DNA of 64,000 bases from Paenibacillus sp. 37 (GCF_008386395.1 NZ_CP043762.1:62001-126000); one strand, 5' to 3'; positions 42,803-52,754 are shown, numbered from the stretch's first letter. Numbers and translations are program-made. Notes: a model not told the origin generated them from the sequence alone.

Positions 42803-45800
42803 CTAGAGTTCAATAAGGATTGAATTTTCTTTCCCTATTTCCGTTTCTGTTCCAGTATCCGGTAATCCGAACATCTCATGATCAGCAAACTTTTCAGAAA
42901 TAGGTTTTTTTGCTACAAAAGAGGTAAACTTTGTTCCTGGAGCTTTAGCAGCATAAGCCTCTGCCTTCCCTTGGAAGGTCATGATAATCTTCTTCACTTG
43001 ACTCAAATCCACGCCCTCATTAAGTACAAGACCGCCTCGGTCCTCGCCAGGTACCTCTATCGACCATACTGACAATAAACCTGGCATAATTCTGCTAGTC
43101 CCGTCACCCACAGCACCACCAGACTCATTCCGAATGAGTTCCTTAGGTTCTATATCACCTGTTGCACCTCGATCCGGAGTTACTTCATATTCAAAGAATC
43201 CATGGCTCTTGTTGTGTACAAAGTCAAAACGTTGACCATACGAATCTAGAAATGTTGAATGACCTGAGTGAGTATATTCAATGTGAATGCTTCCTGCGGC
43301 ATTCCGTGCACCAGGTATCTGAATGTGGCAGTCACTAACCATCATGTGAGCTTTACCTGCAATTCTCTCCCGAATGAGTTGGTTATCCAGTGTCAAGGGG
43401 AAGAATGCCGTTCCATGTGCTCGCAGCGTTTCAAATTGCTCTGGGAAAGATGCTTCGTTAAAGATAACCGTTACGTTTTTGAATGGTTGCACCGGATTTT
43501 CTGAAGCATTTAGTGCGTTTGTCAACTTAACGGTTATATCGGCATGAATACGACTAAGCTCGGCAACGTGGCTATCTTGAACAAACGGGAACAGCTCTTG
43601 GCTCAGGACCATATAGCGATATGCTTGGTATTCTTGATACAGGAAATCTGTTAATGCCAGCTTTAAGCCGTTGTACAGGTCGAAAATATACGTATGGAAC
43701 AGTGGCAAGCCCGCATCCACGTCATCTCCCATTACCTGCTTGATTCGGTCTTGATCTGCACGTCGTTGTGCCATTTCAGCAAATAGTTTTGCTTCCTCCA
43801 GGTGTTTAGCTGTCACTGCTTGTTTTTTGCGCTGGTATTCTTCAACGACGTTGAGATATTGATTAAAGGCCTTACGATATTCTTCCACTTTATCTTCCGG
43901 CATTTGATCATAAACCGGTTTTAACATCTCTTCGAATTTCTCACGTGACATGGCAAGCATGGATGAAGAATATCCAAAGGAATCACGTGCTTCTTGCATT
44001 TGCCCCATCAGATTGTAAATCTCTATTCCATCCTTTATAATTGCTAACCCCGAAGAAGCAGCGGTAGTCACATTTTTAATGGATTTAGAAAGTTCCTCTT
44101 CTTTTTTCTTTTTTTCTTTTTCTACCGTTTTGGCGTTTTTGAACGTATCGTCTATCACAATGGTCTTACCTGTATCCCAGTAGTTGCTCATTGCTGATGC
44201 TATGGCACCGCCTGTTTTGAGCGCCGTAAGGGCGGGGGTTACATTGGTAACCAGCGCTACGCCGTTCACTATCAAATCAAATGTAGCCTTCAGGGTGGAC
44301 AAAGCAAGTTTCTTCCGTAGCGCATCTACAAATTCTTCAGCCACTTTCTGGAGCGACTTCTCTTTTGAAAGTATATCTTCATATAGCTTGTCTGCTTCTA
44401 TTTCCAAGCGCGCCCGCTCTTTAATTGAATCTTGCCTTTGACCCTCGATATCATTAATTCGATTTACTGCAACGGTGATGGCATCGTTTAATACTTTTAA
44501 GCGCCCTCTTTGATCGTTCTCAGCCAAGATGTAATCACGATATAACGTTTCAGCTTGTTGAGCTGCGTTTATCAGATTGACACCCAAGTCTTGATATTTA
44601 TTTAGAGGCATCAGAGGCACCCAATTCCATGGATGGCTAAAATAGTCTAGACCCTGTCCCAACTGTGTAATAAGGATCATCGCTTTATTTCGTAGTGCTA
44701 GCCATTGAATGGAAGCGTCCAGCATGTCGCTTTGGAATCCAGAATAGGTACTTTGAGCTCGTACCTCATTAAACCAGGACTCATTCGGTATTGTCTGTTG
44801 CAGCCAGTTTAGTAAATCGGCAGCTTCTTCGAGCTTATCCTCACTTCCTGACAGATAAGCTAATCCTGCCTTATGTAAGGTTAATGTTTGACGTTCAAGT
44901 GAGGCACTTAAGCCAGTTTCTAAATCTACAGGAGAGAGTCTCTTATATATTTCCGTATCGGCGATTTTCGCTCCATAAAATTGACTATACCCAATCTGTG
45001 CAATAATGGATTGAGCAGGTTTACCATCAATCGCATGTTCTGCGCTGATCCCTACTGTGCCATTTACGCCGTCCTTTCCATTAGCGGATCTCTTCGTACT
45101 GCTGCGCTTTGTAACGCTTGATTTCTTCCCTACCGAGACTGTCTCCAGTTGAAGGCCACCTATGCCTCCCTGACATCCAGCTCCTGCTTTTCCGGGCAAG
45201 GTTGGGGCTCCAGCGATACCCACTTGCGTTTCCATCGTTATTCTCTGCTCTTCGCTTGAAACCACATATCCAATAAAAATATGTCCAGCGTCTCCACCAT
45301 TCCCGGACCTTCCTGCGTTACCACCGTCTCCTCCATTACCTCCATCGCCACCCGATGTGGAATGATCATTAAACCAGAATATATGGGTTTCACCATCTCT
45401 TCCATCATCTCCTGGCCGGCCATCCATCCCGTCTCCTCCGTCTTGCCCGCGACCTCCATTACTGCCATTTGCTGAGAGATTCAATTCTCCTTTTAGATTG
45501 AAGCGCTCTGCTGTCAGTACCAAATGCCCGCCGGACATCCCATTGGCTCCACTGGAACCGTCATGACCCTTTCCTCCATCGTCTCCACTTTTGATCGCTT
45601 TGATGCCGGAATCGGCCTTTGGTTCTTGTACGAAGTCCTGATCCGGAGGAACGGGTAATCCAGACGTGCTAATAGATATGTTTCCATGGGAAGAAATAAC
45701 TCTCGCATTTATCGTTAGATTACGTCCAGGCAAACGTATCGATCCATCCAGATGGACGGTATCTGCCTGAACCCAGTAGTGAGCTGTAGCATCCGAAAAG

Positions 45801-45910
45801 TAATCTTGCTTTAAGATTAAATCGGAAGCTGTTAGATAAATAAATTCTTCTTTTTTTCCCCGCTGAACATTGGAATACAATGACTGAGTTTTGACTTCTG
45901 CAACTCCCAT
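42803..45910 (-). CDS. Large toxin-like protein: glycine-rich repeat region, helical core, Tc-toxin-like C-terminus
   Basis: 1,035 residues from ATG 45910, with GGGAGG eight bases upstream; 32 codons further upstream are unlikely to be translated. No signal peptide. Residues about 30-80 form strands. At 95-265 there is a collagen-like GGxG/GxDG region (GGDGGNGGDGGNAGRSGNGG). From 330 to 760 it is almost all helix and coiled coil with a hydrophobic patch (ATFDLIVNGVALVTNVTPAL), as in alpha-helical pore formers. The C-terminal 200 residues are beta-rich (TVIFNEASFPEQFETLRAHG; LLSVWSIEVP; LSQVKKIIMTFQG), similar to the end of insecticidal Tc A-subunits. Probably a pore-forming or Tc-related toxin; the route out of the cell is unclear. 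Lone gene with a palindrome upstream. Confidence 0.6.
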   Translation of the reverse strand: MGVAEVKTQSLYSNVQRGKKEEFIYLTASDLILKQDYFSDATAHYWVQADTVHLDGSIRLPGRNLTINARVISSHGNISISTSGLPVPPDQDFVQEPKADSGIKAIKSGDDGGKGHDGSSGANGMSGGHLVLTAERFNLKGELNLSANGSNGGRGQDGGDGMDGRPGDDGRDGETHIFWFNDHSTSGGDGGNGGDGGNAGRSGNGGDAGHIFIGYVVSSEEQRITMETQVGIAGAPTLPGKAGAGCQGGIGGLQLETVSVGKKSSVTKRSSTKRSANGKDGVNGTVGISAEHAIDGKPAQSIIAQIGYSQFYGAKIADTEIYKRLSPVDLETGLSASLERQTLTLHKAGLAYLSGSEDKLEEAADLLNWLQQTIPNESWFNEVRAQSTYSGFQSDMLDASIQWLALRNKAMILITQLGQGLDYFSHPWNWVPLMPLNKYQDLGVNLINAAQQAETLYRDYILAENDQRGRLKVLNDAITVAVNRINDIEGQRQDSIKERARLEIEADKLYEDILSKEKSLQKVAEEFVDALRKKLALSTLKATFDLIVNGVALVTNVTPALTALKTGGAIASAMSNYWDTGKTIVIDDTFKNAKTVEKEKKKKEEELSKSIKNVTTAASSGLAIIKDGIEIYNLMGQMQEARDSFGYSSSMLAMSREKFEEMLKPVYDQMPEDKVEEYRKAFNQYLNVVEEYQRKKQAVTAKHLEEAKLFAEMAQRRADQDRIKQVMGDDVDAGLPLFHTYIFDLYNGLKLALTDFLYQEYQAYRYMVLSQELFPFVQDSHVAELSRIHADITVKLTNALNASENPVQPFKNVTVIFNEASFPEQFETLRAHGTAFFPLTLDNQLIRERIAGKAHMMVSDCHIQIPGARNAAGSIHIEYTHSGHSTFLDSYGQRFDFVHNKSHGFFEYEVTPDRGATGDIEPKELIRNESGGAVGDGTSRIMPGLLSVWSIEVPGEDRGGLVLNEGVDLSQVKKIIMTFQGKAEAYAAKAPGTKFTSFVAKKPISEKFADHEMFGLPDTGTETEIGKENSILIEL

Positions 45911-45989
45911 TCCTGGTTCCTCCCTTAGGCCTTGATAATTATGAGTATCATCTTTATGTAATCCAAAAGTTCTATGTAATAACTTCTGA

Positions 45990-46009
45990 AAAGTGATAAT
46001 TATCACTTT
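45990..46009. promoter_or_regulatory. 20-bp perfect palindrome upstream of the toxin-like gene
   Basis: AAAGTGATAATTATCACTTT, 80 bases before the start codon. The core TGATAATTATCA resembles Fur/PerR-type half sites but lacks the central base of the usual 7-1-7 box. A regulator site is likely; the regulator is unknown. Confidence 0.55.
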
Positions 46010-46384
46010 ATACCTAATTATAAGTTAATTTTATCCATAAATATAGATTTTTTTGTTAAGTTTCGACTTTTATTTCACAACATGCTTTTTATTAAATGTT
46101 AGTTTTCTTATATCCCTAAAATGCTTTAATTATGACTTATTCCTTAACATTTAATATAGATACCTCTTTAATAGTTATGGGCTGATGATCACTTTAAGCA
46201 GCGTATTGAACATAAATCATCACAACTACATGAAGAATTCATGCACAACGTTATAATCTCAATGCTAATTAAATCTCCATGTTGTATTTATTATGTTTTT
46301 CTATCCCATAATAAAGAGTCGCCGACAAGCGGTTGGTTCAACGTGGAGATAGAAAGCACACAGTACTCTAATAAACTTCTTCCA
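46010..46384. other. Intergenic, no supported gene
   Basis: Plus-strand frames here continue into the antisense of the SLH repeat gene and are not accepted. Confidence 0.4.
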
Positions 46385-46426
46385 AACCAAAAAAACCACG
46401 TCTTGTATGACATGGTTTTTTTGGTT
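46385..46426. terminator. Terminator of the SLH repeat protein
   Basis: AACCAAAAAAACCA pairs with TGGTTTTTTTGGTT around a short stem. Directly after the stop codon at 46433. Confidence 0.75.
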
Positions 46427-46432
46427 ATTCAT

Positions 46433-49400
46433 TTACTCCTGATAGACAACTATACTTACATTAGAATTGTTATCTTCTGGCGTACTTGCTGTGAAAATGA
46501 CATTATGATCCATCGTGGTGACATTCCACCCGGCCATCGAATTCTCAAATGCAGAACCAATTTTCTCAGCCAGTCCATTTAATGTCTCTGTTCCTGACAA
46601 TCTTAAACGTTTGGAAACTTCATTCGTACCGTCACGAAATACAACCTTAATAATCCCTGGCGCACTGGGGCCAGAATCAATTTTTAAACTTACAGCTTGC
46701 TTTACGCCTGCAAACGTCTCCGATCCTGGTGTAGTAATCGAGCTTGATACCAATCCAATACCTGTTGTCGCTTCCACGATTGCCACGGATAGTTTAGGAT
46801 TGTTAGCCGAAGGTGCTCGGGCTGTAAATATAACATTTCTATCATTTGACGTAGCGTTCCAATCAACTAAAGACGTGTTAAATGCCCAAGCTATCTTCGT
46901 TGCTACTTCGGCAGCAGTTTCTGTACCTATTAATTCAATATCTTTAAGAATGGTTGTGCTACCGTCTGTAAATGTAGCAGTAATCGTTCCGGCAGCTGTA
47001 GCCCCTGAATCTATCACTAAGGTAGCCACTTGTGCTTCGCCAGTAGGGTATGGAGCTCCTACGGTCGTTATTGTACTATCTGGCATGCCAATTCCTGTGT
47101 TTAATCCCGAAAGTCTCGCCATAGCTTTTATGTTATTCTCTGCCGGAAACTCGGCTGTAAAAATTACATCTGAGCCCCGTGAAGAAACGATCCAATTCGG
47201 AATCATGCTCCCGAATGCTGCTGCTATCTTGTTAGCAAGATCACTTCCTGTTTCAGGACTTCCCATCATAGACACATAGGCTGTCCACGAGGAGACTCCA
47301 TCCGTAAATTTGACGCCTATCGGCCCATGATCACTTTCTGAATTGGGAAGACGCAGCGTAATCACTTGGGATGTGTTAGTCGTAAGATTTGCTGGAACTT
47401 CAAGTGTACTTGAAGGCGCCCCTACTCCTGATGCTTCCAAAGCGTATATTTGAACATTTTCATTATTAGTACCTGGCGTTTGCGATGTGAAATGTATTCG
47501 ACTCCCATCAGCTTCTGCACCCCAACCCGCTACAGATGTTCCAAATGCGACTGCTATTTTAGATGCTACTTCAGCCGCTGTTTCTGTTCCCAAGATGTAG
47601 ATATTTTTTTGAACTGGCACTCCTCCATCTGTAAAATAAACATAATATGAACCCGGAGCCGTTGCACCGTTCTCTATCACTAGTGTTGCTATTTGTGCTG
47701 TACCCTGTAATGGCGCTGTTCCTACAGATGTAATCGAACTATCTGGCATACCAATCCCTGTGTTTAATCCCGAAAGTCTCGCCATAGCCTTTATGTTATT
47801 CTCTGCTGGAAACTTGGCTGTAAAAATCACTTCTGAGCCCCGTGACGAAACGATCCAATCCGGAATCATGCTCCCGAATGCGGATACTATCTTGTCAGCA
47901 AGATCACTTCCTGTTTCAGGACTTCCCATCATAGACACATAGGCTGTCCACGAGGAGATTCCATCCGTGAATTTGACGCCTATCGGCCCATGATCACTCT
48001 CTGAATTGGGAAGACGCAGCTTAATTACTTGGGATGTGTTGGTCGCAGGATTTCCTGGAACTTCAAGTGTACTTGAAGATGCCCCTACTCCTGATGCTTC
48101 CAAAGCGTATATTCGAACATTTTCGTTATTAGTACCTGGTGTTTGCGATGTGAAATGTACTCGACTCCCATCAGCTTCTGCACCCCAACCCGCTACGGAT
48201 GTTCCATACGCGACTGCTATTTTAGATGCTACTTCAGCCGCTGTTTCTGTTCCCAAGATGTAGATATTTTTTTGAACTGGCACTCCTCCATCTGTAAAAT
48301 AAACATAATATGAACCCGGAGCCGTTGCACCGTTCTCTATCACTAGTGTTGCTACCTGAGCCGTACCTACATTGTTATAAATACTACCTGGGACAGTTAT
48401 GACACTTCCACTCGAAACCACACCTGTCATAATGCTTTCAACGGTGGCTTTAACATGATCGTTGTTAACAGCTGGATTTAATGATGTAAAATAAATGTTT
48501 GCACGCTCAGCATCCACATTCCATCCTGTTAGTGCATTATCAAACGCTTGTACGATTTTAGCAGCTACCTCAGTATCCAATTCAGTTCCATCAAGCTCTA
48601 CGTAAACGGTCACTGGATTGACTCCATCTGTAAACGTTGCACGCAATGAACCTGGCGCATTTGCCCCACTAGTTAATGTCAGAGTTACCACTTGAGATAT
48701 GCCTAAAACATCTTTGACGCCTACGGTGGTGTTCAATGTGGAGGTCTTCACTCCAGTAGTAATCGAAGGTGAACTGGATCCATTAGATGTACTGTATGAA
48801 TCTGAATTTAAACTCGCAGTAGGTATAGATGGTGAAGGTATATTATCGTTATCTTCACTTTCAGTTCCTTGTTCTTGTTCTTGAATCAAGCTTATCGCTT
48901 TATCTAACATTACAACTGCCTCAGCTCGCGTAATTGGAGATGCCGGTTTGAATGAACCATTTGTATAACCAGTAATGATATATTTTGAGAATGTAGCACC
49001 TATGGCACCCTTACTCCAATATGTAAATTCTGAAGAATCCTTAAAGGCTAAAGCTGCTTTTTCATTACTAGGTAATTTCAGTAAGTCTGCTACAATAACT
49101 GCTGCTTCTTGGCGGCTTATCGGTTTAGAAGTACGTATAGTTTGATCTTTATAACCTTGTATGTAACCTGCTTTTACCGCTTTTTGCACTTCTAGATAGC
49201 TCCAATTTGAAGACGACAAGTCAGTGAAATGTAGTTCTTCTACCTCATTAAAATCAAACTGACGATTAACCAATGCTATAAATTCTCCACGTGTAATTAC
49301 ATTGTTGGGTTTAAGTGTTTGGTCAGAATATCCTTTAATCAACCCTTCTGAGAGCCATTTACTAAGGGTATACTCGGCCCAATGTCCTTCAATATCTAAA

Positions 49401-49498
49401 TTGGTTTTCTGACCATATGCTACCCCACTAAAGACGGATACCATACTCGTTACTAATATGAATGTGCTTACTTTTTGAATCATTTTTCTATAAAACAT
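46433..49498 (-). CDS. SLH surface protein with about seven tandem beta-repeat domains
   Basis: 1,021 residues from ATG 49498 with GGAGG six bases upstream. Signal peptide ends near VAYG. Three SLH domains follow at about 27-210 (GHWAEYTLSKWLSEGLIKGY; FTDLSSSNWSYLEVQKAVKA; FKDSSEFTYWSKGAIGATFS), then a Ser/Pro linker. About seven units of 100-110 residues end the protein, each with an ATLVIxxGATAPG start, a TFTDG turn, a GTETAAEVAxKI helix and a VxFTxxxPxxNN strand. Units 2-3 and 4-5 are nearly identical in DNA, a recent tandem duplication. Wall-anchored; possible adhesin. Confidence 0.87.
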   Translation of the reverse strand: MFYRKMIQKVSTFILVTSMVSVFSGVAYGQKTNLDIEGHWAEYTLSKWLSEGLIKGYSDQTLKPNNVITRGEFIALVNRQFDFNEVEELHFTDLSSSNWSYLEVQKAVKAGYIQGYKDQTIRTSKPISRQEAAVIVADLLKLPSNEKAALAFKDSSEFTYWSKGAIGATFSKYIITGYTNGSFKPASPITRAEAVVMLDKAISLIQEQEQGTESEDNDNIPSPSIPTASLNSDSYSTSNGSSSPSITTGVKTSTLNTTVGVKDVLGISQVVTLTLTSGANAPGSLRATFTDGVNPVTVYVELDGTELDTEVAAKIVQAFDNALTGWNVDAERANIYFTSLNPAVNNDHVKATVESIMTGVVSSGSVITVPGSIYNNVGTAQVATLVIENGATAPGSYYVYFTDGGVPVQKNIYILGTETAAEVASKIAVAYGTSVAGWGAEADGSRVHFTSQTPGTNNENVRIYALEASGVGASSSTLEVPGNPATNTSQVIKLRLPNSESDHGPIGVKFTDGISSWTAYVSMMGSPETGSDLADKIVSAFGSMIPDWIVSSRGSEVIFTAKFPAENNIKAMARLSGLNTGIGMPDSSITSVGTAPLQGTAQIATLVIENGATAPGSYYVYFTDGGVPVQKNIYILGTETAAEVASKIAVAFGTSVAGWGAEADGSRIHFTSQTPGTNNENVQIYALEASGVGAPSSTLEVPANLTTNTSQVITLRLPNSESDHGPIGVKFTDGVSSWTAYVSMMGSPETGSDLANKIAAAFGSMIPNWIVSSRGSDVIFTAEFPAENNIKAMARLSGLNTGIGMPDSTITTVGAPYPTGEAQVATLVIDSGATAAGTITATFTDGSTTILKDIELIGTETAAEVATKIAWAFNTSLVDWNATSNDRNVIFTARAPSANNPKLSVAIVEATTGIGLVSSSITTPGSETFAGVKQAVSLKIDSGPSAPGIIKVVFRDGTNEVSKRLRLSGTETLNGLAEKIGSAFENSMAGWNVTTMDHNVIFTASTPEDNNSNVSIVVYQE
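47040..48360. repeat. Tandem duplication of about 660 bp inside the SLH repeat gene
   Basis: The blocks at about 47041-47700 and 47701-48360 match with only scattered differences (for example, both carry TGAATTGGGAAGACGCAGC and TCTATCACTAGTGTTGCT). Each block codes for two repeat domains. Confidence 0.8.
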
Positions 49499-50210
49499 AT
49501 ACTTCCTCCAGTTCAAATTTAAAGCTATTTATTTACTAAATAGAATAGATTAGTCTGTGCCTCCCCTCCAGTTACTCTTCCTTAAAGCGTATTTTGAATT
49601 AAGGTATAAGCTTCAACCATCCGCCTTTTTCTCAATGCTATCTTATTATATCGGTTTACACTAGTTCACGAGTTATACTTATTACTTAGGTTCTTTTACT
49701 CAGCACTATTCTTTTTCTGAATTGAGCGAGCCTTGTACTCAAATTTGATACGTTCTTGTAATGATCTATAGTATTTTTGGGAGAACTTACTACTTAAAAA
49801 GATATATATTATGAGTCTATCCAAGTTAGAATTAACAGTTAATGGGTTGCTTTTATACTTCTATTGTAGCGCACCTGAAGAATACGATTTTATTTACGAA
49901 ATAGTTCCATTAATCAGGGTATTCTGACATCCACGTTGAGAGTTTATCTTTGTTGCAATAATTAAACACAACAATAGCACCGTTCCTTTTGAAAGTATCG
50001 GCGCTGTTAACGTATCGGATAAATCGAGCGAGTTATCTGCTTAACAGTCGGTAGCGCTCTTCGCTTTCATTACCTTGAGAAACTGCCTTTACTCCGTAAT
50101 ATTTTTAGACGTTCCAAAAATACCATCTACCTTTCCTTCAAAAACAAAGGAACAATCAAATATACAAAATTAATATTCCTACACTTCTAAAGAACATAGT
50201 TTTATTGAAC
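49499..50210. other. Divergent intergenic region
   Basis: Lies between the SLH repeat gene (minus) and the RHH regulator (plus). No gene supported. A weak hairpin with AGCGCCGATAC/GGAACGGTGCT pairing (49976-50015) is seen. Confidence 0.4.
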
Positions 50211-50239
50211 TTGAATTTTAACCCTCTCTATCATATAAT
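50211..50239 (+). promoter_or_regulatory. Sigma-A type promoter of the RHH-exporter operon
   Basis: TTGAAT (50211-50216), a 17-base spacer and TATAAT (50234-50239). The expected start of transcription falls in the following 11-bp repeats. Confidence 0.75.
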
Positions 50240-50240
50240 C

Positions 50241-50284
50241 TATATAGATGGTATATAGATGGTATATGGATGGTTTGTGGATGG
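50241..50284 (+). repeat. Four tandem 11-bp repeats, likely operator for the RHH protein
   Basis: TATATAGATGG twice, then TATATGGATGG and TTTGTGGATGG, head to tail with no spacer, starting two bases after the -10 box. The 11-bp period puts each unit on the same helix face, as in RHH (CopG/ParG-like) operators. Confidence 0.85.
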
Positions 50285-50363
50285 TAACTTCCTTTTTACA
50301 CTTCCATAGATCGATTTCAATTATATTTAACCATACTAATAGTGCTGAGGAGTTGAATCTAAA

Positions 50364-50762
50364 ATGGACAATATTGATAAAACAGAGAAAATAACCATTA
50401 ATATTGGTGTTGTTGATCTTGGTCACATTGATCTTCTAGTTGAACAAGGATTTTATTCGAATCGAACCGATTTCATTAAAACTTCGGTGCGAAATCAAAT
50501 TTCAACGCATCAACAGTACATACAACACGAGATATCCAGCAAGGTGCTAGCTGCGGGCGTAGTTCACTATAACCAATCTGATCTAGTGGAGCTGTATAAC
50601 AAAAATCAAAGTCTGGAGATCAGATTAATTGGTATGCTCATCTTGGATCCAGATGTTACTCCAGAAGCGATATACAAAACAGTAAAAGTAGCAAAAATTT
50701 TTGGTGTTATCAAAGCTAGCCCGCAAGTAAAAGCTGCATTGGAAGCGATAAAAAAGAAATAG
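50364..50762 (+). CDS. Ribbon-helix-helix (CopG-like) transcriptional regulator
   Basis: 132 residues from ATG 50364 with GAGGAG 11 bases upstream. The N-terminal 45 residues fit the RHH fold: a strand (EKITINIGVVDLGHIDLLV), a helix, the turn FYSNRTDFIKTSVRNQI and the second helix. The rest is helical (PEAIYKTVKVAKIFGVI). RHH dimers bind short tandem operator repeats, and four 11-bp repeats lie on the promoter, so it probably represses its own operon. It is followed 50 bases later by the exporter gene, which it likely controls. Confidence 0.78.
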   Translation: MDNIDKTEKITINIGVVDLGHIDLLVEQGFYSNRTDFIKTSVRNQISTHQQYIQHEISSKVLAAGVVHYNQSDLVELYNKNQSLEIRLIGMLILDPDVTPEAIYKTVKVAKIFGVIKASPQVKAALEAIKKK

Positions 50763-50812
50763 TTTTTTAAACTTTTCAGAAACTTAATGAATTTTCATAA
50801 GAGGTGGAACGC

Positions 50813-52528
50813 ATGAAGTTTATAGGATCGTACTTAAAGCAATACTGGTATCTCTATGTACCCTTAGCCATTACGACACTTATTGGTATTGCACTAAATT
50901 TATCCCTTGCTTGGTTTATCTCAAGAATAACCGATGTAGCTGTAATACAAGACTCCTCACAATGGATGTTTATGATTTATGCAGGATGTATTATCGTAGG
51001 TGTACTCGGTTTCAATGCTTACACTGATACATATTTAAAAGCTAAAGTGGCCAGTATGATTCGTAATGATCTCAAGAAGAAAACAATGAGCACACTCCTT
51101 CAATTAAAACAATCCTTCTACGATAAGAATCATTCTGGACAATTGGTTACCCGACTGACTAATGACAATTCAATGGTAGGTGATGCGCTCGGGAATACGC
51201 TAATAGAGCTAATTAAAAACCCTCTTCTCGCTATTTTTTCCTTCATTTATTTAGTTTCGATAAACTGGAAACTGGCAATTATATGCTTGTTAATTGGGCC
51301 AATTACCTTAGCCGTTGCAGCCTTGTTTGGTAAAGCTATGAGAAGACTCTCGAATGATTTACAAAATCAAAACGGGCAGACTTCTAGTTATTTACAAGAT
51401 GTTCTGGGATCAAGTATTATCTTCAAAACTTTTGCACTAGAAAACATTTTTCATAAAAAATTCGTGAAACAAGCAGAAAAAATTTTCAAATTGGAACTTA
51501 AAAACGGTAGAATGAACGGCGCATTAGATTCTACTACACAAGTTGTTGCAAACATTGCATTCATTATTGCATTCATTCTTGGCGCATATTTCGTTTCTCA
51601 AGGCGATATGACTATAGGAAGCCTACTTGCCTTTATCCAACTTATGAATTACTTAATTATGCCGTTCACAGCATTTTCAGGCATATGGGGACATTTTCAG
51701 TACTCTATGGGTGCCGCAGACCGGATCTCTGAAATTTTGGACGTTTCGAAAGAACCATCAATCGTACCACACGCTGCAAAACCAGTTAAAACTTCGTTTA
51801 ACAATTTGAGCTTGAAACAAGTTCACTTTGAGTACGAGAATGAATCTGTAATAAATGACTTATCCGTTAATATTAGCAGGGGTGAGTTTGTCGCTATTGT
51901 CGGGCCAAGTGGTAGCGGAAAATCAACCTTATTTAAACTATTACTGAGTCTATATCCTAGTTCAAAAGGAAGCATTTCAGTCGATGGCCAGTCTTATGAA
52001 AGCTTGAGTGAAGAAGATGTCAGAAGATACTTCTCTATGGTACCCCAGGAGCCTTATCTCTTTTCCGGAACTATTCTTGAAAACATCAAGTACGGAAATC
52101 CGGATGCAACAGAGGAAGAAGTCATTCAGGCAGCAATTCACGCGAATGCTTATGAATTCATTACTGGCTTGACAGATGGATTTCAAACTGAAGTTGGCGA
52201 AAGAGGCTCAAACCTTTCTGGTGGCCAGAAGCAACGCATCGCTATAGCACGAGCAATTCTCCGTAACGCACCGATCTTACTTTTAGATGAAGCTACGGCA
52301 TCCTTAGACAACGAGTCAGAACGCCTTGTTCAGGAAGCTTTGAATAAAATGATGATTGGGAAGACAACTTTAGTCATTGCACACCGTTTATCAACCATTC
52401 AAAGTGCAGACCGAATTCTTGTAATGAAAGACGGACAAATCGTTGAGAGTGGTAATCATGATGAACTGTTAAAAAGGCAGGCACATTACTTCAACTTGTA
52501 CAACAAAAACTTAGCTTCAGCAAACTAA
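50813..52528 (+). CDS. ABC exporter (permease fused to ATPase), probable peptide exporter
   Basis: 571 residues from ATG 50813 with GAGGTGG five bases upstream. Six membrane helices fill residues 1-300 (YVPLAITTLIGIALNLSLAW; LAIICLLIGPITLAVAALF). The ATPase has Walker A GPSGSGKST, a Q-loop (MVPQEP), signature LSGGQKQR, Walker B ILLLDEATASLD and the switch His (IAHRLST). It is a half-size exporter working as a homodimer. No peptidase or substrate-binding domain. Faces the end of the NRPS operon, so export of, or resistance to, the NRPS product is likely but not shown. Confidence 0.9.
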   Translation: MKFIGSYLKQYWYLYVPLAITTLIGIALNLSLAWFISRITDVAVIQDSSQWMFMIYAGCIIVGVLGFNAYTDTYLKAKVASMIRNDLKKKTMSTLLQLKQSFYDKNHSGQLVTRLTNDNSMVGDALGNTLIELIKNPLLAIFSFIYLVSINWKLAIICLLIGPITLAVAALFGKAMRRLSNDLQNQNGQTSSYLQDVLGSSIIFKTFALENIFHKKFVKQAEKIFKLELKNGRMNGALDSTTQVVANIAFIIAFILGAYFVSQGDMTIGSLLAFIQLMNYLIMPFTAFSGIWGHFQYSMGAADRISEILDVSKEPSIVPHAAKPVKTSFNNLSLKQVHFEYENESVINDLSVNISRGEFVAIVGPSGSGKSTLFKLLLSLYPSSKGSISVDGQSYESLSEEDVRRYFSMVPQEPYLFSGTILENIKYGNPDATEEEVIQAAIHANAYEFITGLTDGFQTEVGERGSNLSGGQKQRIAIARAILRNAPILLLDEATASLDNESERLVQEALNKMMIGKTTLVIAHRLSTIQSADRILVMKDGQIVESGNHDELLKRQAHYFNLYNKNLASAN

Positions 52529-52546
52529 TTTCATAAATGCTTAGGT

Positions 52547-52582
52547 GGCAGTGCTCAAGTCGTTTCTCTACTTGGCACTGCC
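52547..52582 (+). terminator. Terminator of the exporter operon
   Basis: GGCAGTGC with GCACTGCC, plus CAAGT/ACTTG inner pairing. 18 bases past the stop codon. Confidence 0.65.
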
Positions 52583-52754
52583 CTTAACTTTGAGTTGTTT
52601 TTATTTTTTGAGTCTTAACTCCTGAAACCATAGCTTAATTCCCCTTTCTTTCTCAATAGAAACAACTCACCTTTGTCTACTCCTGCAAAATAACAATATT
52701 GTTGTATCCAAGAATTATTACTTCTACACACACGAGAAGTTCATAAATAGAAAC

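Noticed and set aside
44100..45910. Long plus-strand and alternative-frame ORFs inside the toxin-like gene
   Set aside because: Shadows produced by the glycine-rich repeat and biased codons; no start signals.
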